Of a stretch of 64,000 nt of DNA, positions 59,536-64,000 are shown piece after piece; the first letter of the stretch is position 1, and the number at the start of each line of letters is the position of its first letter. This DNA comes from Paenibacillus mendelii (GTDB taxonomy: Bacteria > Bacillota > Bacilli > Paenibacillales > Paenibacillaceae). The position numbers and the translations under genes were made by a program. Where the stretch lies: assembly GCF_024498075.1 (NCBI RefSeq), contig NZ_JANHOF010000016.1:1-64000 (forward strand). The letters are read 5' to 3'. Below the pieces are notes generated by a model, which was not told where the DNA came from, did no database searches, and was given only the letters and a program-made list of their open reading frames with translations.

Positions 59536-59580
59536 TTGATTATTCGTGAGAATTCGCTACAATGGTGATAATGATTATCA
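59536..59580 (+). promoter_or_regulatory. Promoter with a perfect Fur box
   Basis: TTGATT (59536-59541), a 16-base spacer and TACAAT (59558-59563) form a promoter. TGATAATGATTATCA at 59566-59580 is an exact match to the Bacillus 7-1-7 Fur box, placed over the predicted transcription start, where bound Fur would block RNA polymerase in iron-replete cells. Confidence 0.85.
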
Positions 59581-59608
59581 TTTCTACTGAAATAAGGAGT
59601 CGGTGCAA

Positions 59609-59788
59609 TTGAGTTTTTTACTGCCCGCGACCACCCTGGTCCTCGTCGTTCTGGGCGCGCTATGCTTATTTATGGCGATGGAGCATGACCGTAGAACTCA
59701 AGCGATACGCAGCAGGCAAACCGCCGGCCGTCCCGTGCTGGTTTCCGGAATCGAAGTCCAGACCGCTACTCAAACTCAAAAGAGCTGA
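59609..59788 (+). CDS. Fur-controlled 59-residue membrane protein
   Basis: A single-pass small protein: residues 3-25 are hydrophobic (FLLPATTLVLVVLGALCLFMAM), followed by a basic segment (EHDRRTQAIRSRQTAGRPV) and a polar Thr/Gln-rich tail. TTG 59609 has AAGGAG nine bases upstream; GTG 59603 is in frame but too close. The upstream Fur box predicts induction by iron starvation. It is convergent with the P1B-4 ATPase gene. No homologue is recognised; it may be a small regulator or partner of an iron transporter. Confidence 0.65.
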   Translation: MSFLLPATTLVLVVLGALCLFMAMEHDRRTQAIRSRQTAGRPVLVSGIEVQTATQTQKS

Positions 59789-59839
59789 CCGCACGAAGGG
59801 ATATCCGTCCCGTCACCGTGCAGGCAGCTCTTTTTTTTT
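59778..59839 (+). terminator. Strong three-tier terminator of the small Fur-controlled gene
   Basis: AAAGAGCTG/CAGCTCTTT, GCACG/CGTGC and GGGA/TCCC nest in one stem, followed by nine T residues. The 3' end of the small protein's coding region runs into the left arm, and the convergent ATPase gene stops just beyond. Confidence 0.88.
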
Positions 59840-59841
59840 GG

Positions 59842-61812
59842 TTAAACCGCAATATTGGATTTGCTCGAATGGCGAAGCAGCCGCAAGCCGTTCAGAATAA
59901 CGAGAATGGTGCTTCCTTCATGTCCAACGACGCCAAGCGGGAGAGCGATGCCATCGATAAAGTTGGCGGCGATGAGCAGCGTGATCACGCTTATGGCAAA
60001 AATCATGTTTTGTTTAATGATCTTCGCCGTACGTTTCCCCAGCGCAATCGCATCGGCGATTCTTCCGATATCATCCTTCAACAGGACCAGGTTAGCTGTT
60101 TCGAGCGCCGCGTCGCTCCCTGCCGCCCCCATAGCGATTCCGACTGTTGCCGTCGCCAGCGCCGGTGCATCATTGACACCATCACCGACCATGGCCACAT
60201 TGCCATATTTCACTCTCAGTTCTTTGACGATGTTCACTTTATCCTCGGGGAGTAGCTCTGCATACACCATATCGATACCTGCTTCGCGGGCGATGGACTC
60301 GGCTGTTTTTCGCTGATCTCCGGTCAGCATAGCCACTTGAACCCCCTGCTTCTGTAAGGAAGCGATGGCCAGCTTGGCCTCGGGCCGGATGGTGTCACGA
60401 AGAGCGATGATTCCGACTGCACCTTTCGAATGATGCAGGACCGTCACCGTCTTGCCCTCTTCCTCGAGTTTGTGGATGGTGTGAGCAAGTTCCTCGGTAA
60501 GATGCCGTTCCTCCATGAAAGCCGGTTTGCCGATTTTCCACATGTCCCCTGCCAGCTCTGCTTCAAGCCCCCATCCCGTACGGGCTGTAAACTCCTTCGG
60601 TCTGTCGAGCTTGATGCCCAGCTCCTGCGCTTTGTGTACGATGGCTTTGGCAAGCGGATGCTCGGAGAGGCTTTCCAGTGAAGCTGCCAGTTGAAGCATC
60701 TCATGCTCATTATAGCCCAGCATCGGAATCGTATCGGTTACCTGCGGCCGTCCTGTCGTCAACGTGCCCGTCTTATCGAATGCGATCACCTTCGTACGCG
60801 CGAGATTCTCAAGATGCGCTCCGCCTTTGAAGAGCAAGCCCCGCCGAGCGCTGCTTGAAATGGCCGAGAGCATGGCGGGCATAATTGAAGCGACCAATGC
60901 ACAGGGGGAGGCCACGACGAGAAAGACCATCGCTTTATAAACCGTATTCTCCCACGACCAGCCTAGGAGCAAAGGCGGAAGTAGGATTAATAACAAGCTA
61001 ATCAATATGATGGCTCTAGCATAAAAGCGTTCGAATCGTTCCATAAACAACTGCGATACCGGTTTCTCGCTTTGCGCCTCTTGAACGAGCCTTATGATCT
61101 TAGCAAATAAGGTCGATTCTCCTGGCCGGCTAACCTCGATAAACAAAGCCCCTTGACCGTTTAACGTTCCGGCAAAAACCTCGCTGCCCGTTTCCTTATC
61201 TACCGGGAGAGACTCCCCTGTGATCGAAGCTTGATTCACGGCTGAATAGCCTTCCGTCACAACGCCGTCAGCAGGAATGTTCTCCCCCGGTTTGACCAGG
61301 ATTATATCACCGGCCTTCAAGTCGTTCATGGACACGATCGTCTCTATTCCGTCACAGTACAGCACGGCTGTCTCAGGCTTCATCCCCATTAATGCGGAGA
61401 TATCCCGGCTGCTCCGATCCATCGTGTAGCTCTCCAGTGCGCCGCTTAATGAGAAAATAAAGATGAGAACCGCGCCTTCGGTCCAATAACCGATGCTGGC
61501 AGCTCCGATCGCCGCCACAAGCATGAGCAGGTTAACATCCAGATCCCGCTCATAGATCAATGTATGCAAGCCTTCCTTCGCCTTAACGAATCCTCCGATA
61601 AGGAAAGCAAGCGAATAAAGAATAATCGCCCACGTATGTGAAGTATTATCGATACTCCATGCGGCAGCAATGAGAACCCCGCTAATGAGTGCCGCTATCC
61701 CTTCGCCGTATCGACTGAAGGTGTCCTTCAGCTTGCTTGGTAACGTCCCTCCTGTCTCGGAGAGCTCCTGTTTGTTGACCTTTGCTTCTGTCGATTGCAT
61801 GGCTGAAATCAT
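59842..61812 (-). CDS. P1B-4-type metal efflux ATPase (PfeT/CoaT-like)
   Basis: About 656 residues. No N-terminal metal-binding domain. Motifs in order: ASITGES (actuator), metal-site SPC in VASPCALVAS, DKTGTLTTG (phosphorylation Asp), SEHPLAKAI, GDGVNDAPALA, and HEGST in the last membrane segments. SPC plus HEGST and no HMA domain define P1B-4 transporters for Fe(II)/Co(II); B. subtilis PfeT is one. ATG 61812 follows AGGAG by nine bases. Upstream PerR-like and Fur-like sites fit an iron-efflux role. Zn/Cd export is the less likely alternative. Confidence 0.88.
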   Translation of the reverse strand: MISAMQSTEAKVNKQELSETGGTLPSKLKDTFSRYGEGIAALISGVLIAAAWSIDNTSHTWAIILYSLAFLIGGFVKAKEGLHTLIYERDLDVNLLMLVAAIGAASIGYWTEGAVLIFIFSLSGALESYTMDRSSRDISALMGMKPETAVLYCDGIETIVSMNDLKAGDIILVKPGENIPADGVVTEGYSAVNQASITGESLPVDKETGSEVFAGTLNGQGALFIEVSRPGESTLFAKIIRLVQEAQSEKPVSQLFMERFERFYARAIILISLLLILLPPLLLGWSWENTVYKAMVFLVVASPCALVASIMPAMLSAISSSARRGLLFKGGAHLENLARTKVIAFDKTGTLTTGRPQVTDTIPMLGYNEHEMLQLAASLESLSEHPLAKAIVHKAQELGIKLDRPKEFTARTGWGLEAELAGDMWKIGKPAFMEERHLTEELAHTIHKLEEEGKTVTVLHHSKGAVGIIALRDTIRPEAKLAIASLQKQGVQVAMLTGDQRKTAESIAREAGIDMVYAELLPEDKVNIVKELRVKYGNVAMVGDGVNDAPALATATVGIAMGAAGSDAALETANLVLLKDDIGRIADAIALGKRTAKIIKQNMIFAISVITLLIAANFIDGIALPLGVVGHEGSTILVILNGLRLLRHSSKSNIAV

Positions 61813-61825
61813 TGCCACCACTCCT

Positions 61826-61840
61826 CTCATTGAGAATGAG
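61826..61840 (-). promoter_or_regulatory. Short inverted repeat next to the ATPase start
   Basis: CTCATT-GAG-AATGAG is a 6-bp inverted pair with a 3-base gap that overlaps the ribosome site region of the ATPase gene. It resembles a half-degenerate metal-regulator site and could equally be a leader hairpin. Confidence 0.35.
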
Positions 61841-61901
61841 TCCCATTATTGACTCCCTAAAAATGGAACATGCTGCCCCTAATTAGGGACAGCACGTTGA
61901 T

Positions 61902-61916
61902 TGAGAATCATACTCA
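61902..61916 (-). promoter_or_regulatory. Fur-like box upstream of the ATPase
   Basis: TGAGAATCATACTCA is a 7-1-7 inverted repeat with one off pair, close to TGAGAATNATTCTCA-type Fur boxes. It lies about 90 bases before the ATPase start and about 40 bases downstream of the PerR-like palindrome. Confidence 0.6.
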
Positions 61917-61953
61917 TCTTGTCTAGATACAATTATGTTTCGTCAGGGAAACT

Positions 61954-61971
61954 TTATAATAATTATTATAA
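61954..61971 (-). promoter_or_regulatory. PerR-like palindrome upstream of the ATPase
   Basis: TTATAATAATTATTATAA is an 18-base perfect palindrome. Either 15-base register differs from the PerR consensus TTATAATNATTATAA at one defined position. On the minus strand TTGTTC, 17 bases and TATAAA overlap it as a promoter. In B. subtilis the pfeT gene is PerR-repressed and Fur-activated, so finding both sites here is meaningful. Confidence 0.7.
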
Positions 61972-61989
61972 TCTAGAACAAGTGAAAAG

Positions 61990-62395
61990 TAAATACCGTA
62001 CATCTGCCTTCGACCTAGTATGCCGCTTACTACGCCGCCTTATGACTGCGGCTTTTACGGGTCGAGATCTGAGGCATGCCGGTTGAGACTCAGTGGTAGT
62101 GATCCACAGCCAGCCGCATGAGGCTTGTCGTAGTAATTGACCGACACCACCTGCCGAAGAGTACATCCACCCGCTGCCTGCTTACTTGTAGTAGCGTTGG
62201 TTTTGTTGTGTGAATGTAACTCGCTGCTGTTGGAAGCCTTGTATGCCTGCCTTGATTCTCAAGGAATCTACACAAAAGGCTTGATCCACACATGGGATAC
62301 ATGTGGATCAAGCCTTTATGCACTGAGCTTTATAGTGTTGGGCATCGTTTACGATTCGACTTCGATACAGAGAACACTTGCAACAAGACGAGGCG
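61990..62395. other. Non-coding region with a strong inverted repeat
   Basis: About 400 bases with no supportable gene on either strand. Positions 62275-62317 hold a near-perfect inverted repeat with arms of about 18-20 bases (AAAGGCTTGATCCACA and complement) and a small ATG-rich loop; there is no T-run, so it is not a standard terminator. The region ends at the first dyad of array 2. Confidence 0.55.
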
Positions 62396-63448
62396 CTGTA
62401 ACGCCACTTTTGGGCGTTTCAGCTGCAGAATCCTACTCTACAATCGCGATTTGACTGCTGTAACGCCGAAAAACGGCGTTACAGCCCACCGCTCATACGA
62501 TTCCACCCGCTGTAACGCCACTTTTGGGCGTTTCAGCTTCAGAATCCTACTCTCCATTCACGATGTGACTGCTGTAACGCCGAAAAACGGCGTTACAGCC
62601 CACAACTCACACGATTCCACCCGCTGTAACGCCACTTTTGGGCGTTACAGCTGCAGAATCCTACTCTACAATCGCGATTTGACTGCTGTAACGCCGAAAA
62701 ACGGCGTTACAGCCCACCGCTCATACGATTCCACCCGCTGTAACGCCACTTTTGGGCGTTTCAGCTTCAGAATCCTACTCTCCATTCACGATGTGACTGC
62801 TGTAACGCCGAAAAACGGCGTTACAGCCCACAACTCACACGATTCCACCCGCTGTAACGCCACTTTTGGGCGTTACAGCTGCAGAATCCTACTCTACAAT
62901 CGCGATTTGACTGCTGTAACGCCGAAAAACGGCGTTACAGCCCACCACTCGCACGATTCCACTAGCTGTAACGCCACTTTTGGGCGTTACAGCTGCAGAA
63001 TCCTGCTCTCCAATCACGATGTGACTGCTGTAACGCCGAAAAACGGCGTTACAGCCCACCGCTCATACGATTCCACCCGCTGTAACGCCACTTTTGGGCG
63101 TTACGGCTGCAGAATCCTACTCTACAATCGCGATTTGACTACTGTAACGCCGAAAACCGGCGTTACAGCCCACCGCTCATACGATTCCACCCGCTGTAAC
63201 GCCACTTTTGGGCGTTACGGCTGCAGAATCCTACTCTACAATCGCGATTTGACTACTGTAACGCCGAAAACCGGTGTTACAGCCCACCACTCGCACGATT
63301 CCACCCGCTGTAACGCCACTTTTGGGCGTTACAGCTGCAGAATCCTACTCTCCATTCACGATGTGACTGCTGTAACGCCGAAAAACGGCGTTACAGCCCA
63401 CAACTCACACGATTCCACCCGCTGTAACGCCACTTTTGGGCGTTACAG
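62396..63448. repeat. Array 2: nine 114-bp units plus a tail, each with two 27-bp dyads
   Basis: TAACGCCACTTTTGGG recurs at 62399 and every 114 bases to 63425. Each unit holds dyad A' (CTGTAACGCC, ACTTTTG, then a GGCGTTACAG-type arm, sometimes GGCGTTTCAG) and dyad B' (CTGTAACGCC, GAAAAAC, GGCGTTACAG), 62 and 52 bases apart. Units alternate between two spacer types over the first four copies, so the array grew partly by 228-bp blocks. Since 114 is three times 38, one plus-strand frame stays open, but that is an artefact of the period. Confidence 0.9.
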
Positions 63449-63576
63449 CTGCAAAACTGCAAAATCCTTACACTAAGCCACTCAGCTATATTGAAAAAGC
63501 AGCTCAATAATGATCGCTCACTTGCAACTAGTTTAACCCTAGCCACCTTAACTCCATCCTTAATGCAGCGAGCCTC

Positions 63577-64000
63577 TTAAGCACGAAACAACACTTGCTT
63601 GCGATTCGTAATCGCATCGGCAAGCGGCTTGTCGATCAGGTCATTGATCGGGGTCAAGATTCGTTCCGTGTCATCCGCAATACGGTATACTCCATAGCCC
63701 AACGGTTCTATTGCTGTGCCATTGTCGACATGCGCTTGTAAGGAGTCAGCGCCATCTACGCCGAGCAGCAGAACGCCGTGGCGATAGGAATGTACATCCT
63801 TCATGCTGTTCTCGCCAAGCGCTGATGTGACGCGCAGCCCAATCGGGAATGACAGCTCGATTGTCGTGCCCGCGTCGAGCGGCTGAGTGACCGCGACGAA
63901 GCCGTCTTCAACCACCGCCGCTCTCGTCTCCCCGTTCACCGTAAGCCTCACGGCAGATAGGTCCGTCCAGCCCGGCACGTAAAGCTTAAGCGTAACGGGC
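63577..64000 (-). CDS. C-terminal part of a GH127-like beta-L-arabinofuranosidase, 5' end outside window
   Basis: The frame stays open to the window edge; 141 residues are visible. It reads LKLYVPGWTDLSAVRLTVNGE, then TTIELSFPIGLRVTSALGEN and HSYRHGVLLLGVDGADSL, the C-terminal beta-sandwich pattern of GH127/DUF1680 proteins. The catalytic barrel is upstream of the window. No signal or start can be judged. No terminator was seen in the 100 bases after the stop. Confidence 0.7.
   Translation of the reverse strand, partial: PVTLKLYVPGWTDLSAVRLTVNGETRAAVVEDGFVAVTQPLDAGTTIELSFPIGLRVTSALGENSMKDVHSYRHGVLLLGVDGADSLQAHVDNGTAIEPLGYGVYRIADDTERILTPINDLIDKPLADAITNRKQVLFRA

Noticed and set aside
62292..63476. 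394-residue ORF made of 38-residue repeats
   Set aside because: The 114-bp repeat period is a multiple of three, so any open frame stays open. Composition is unlike the neighbours, there is no ribosome site, and the sister array of 113 bp is not open. Treated as a satellite.

Overview
The window looks like a chromosomal segment of a Paenibacillus-like bacterium (Bacillota, Paenibacillaceae). This rests on strong AGGAGG-type ribosome sites, many GTG/TTG starts, Bacillus-type families (YhaN/YhaO, LutABC, RhaEW, a YpbF-like protein, perfect Bacillus-type Fur and near-perfect PerR boxes), a secreted protein with a copper-amine-oxidase-like N-terminal domain, and many secreted glycan-active proteins paired with AraC regulators. 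No rRNA, tRNA, phage, transposase or CRISPR locus was seen. The genus is inference.

Layout. 1-4.4 kb: a YhaN/YhaO (SbcC/SbcD-like) pair and a family-4 glycosyltransferase whose ribosome site abuts two 40-bp hairpin repeats. 4.7-9.1 kb: a membrane diguanylate cyclase, a 113-bp-period array of 27-bp dyads, and a secondary-metabolism-like FAD oxidoreductase. 9.4-17.2 kb: an amino-sugar cluster (secreted GHL10 hydrolase, ROK kinase, RpiR regulator, NanE epimerase, DUF4127 protein). 17.2-22.8 kb: a secreted-glycan operon with a divergent AraC regulator. 22.8-26 kb: QueE/QueD, a WGxxGxxG small protein and a GH18 protein. 26-46 kb: mostly single-copy housekeeping or accessory genes (PhzF, EamA, PhyH, ABM, methyltransferase, GNATs, HADs, VanZ, MCP), with two unusual items: a eukaryote-type HisA and a four-gene unit built round a dihydroorotate-dehydrogenase-like protein fused to a duplicated membrane module.

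46-57.6 kb is catabolic: FadR-type regulator plus galactonate dehydratase on +, then on - the contiguous set rhaEW, ASRT-family gene, rhaA, rhaB, deoR-type regulator, lutA, lutB, lutC. Read together, L-rhamnose is isomerised, phosphorylated and split; the lactaldehyde half is oxidised to lactate by the dehydrogenase half of RhaEW, and LutABC would take lactate to pyruvate. A 10-bp inverted pair brackets the rhaEW promoter.

57.8-62 kb: a phosphodiesterase-like protein, a DUF2663 membrane protein, two small ORFs, and an iron theme: a perfect Fur box in front of a 59-residue membrane protein, convergent with a P1B-4 ATPase of the PfeT type that has a PerR-like palindrome and a Fur-like site upstream. 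62.4-63.45 kb: a second dyad array of 114-bp period with the same architecture as the first. The window ends inside a GH127-like gene.

The best candidates for undescribed biology are the paired dyad arrays, the DHODH-like/membrane fusion and its operon, and the small Fur-controlled protein beside the iron-efflux ATPase. All functions are from reading translations and motifs by eye; no database search was run.
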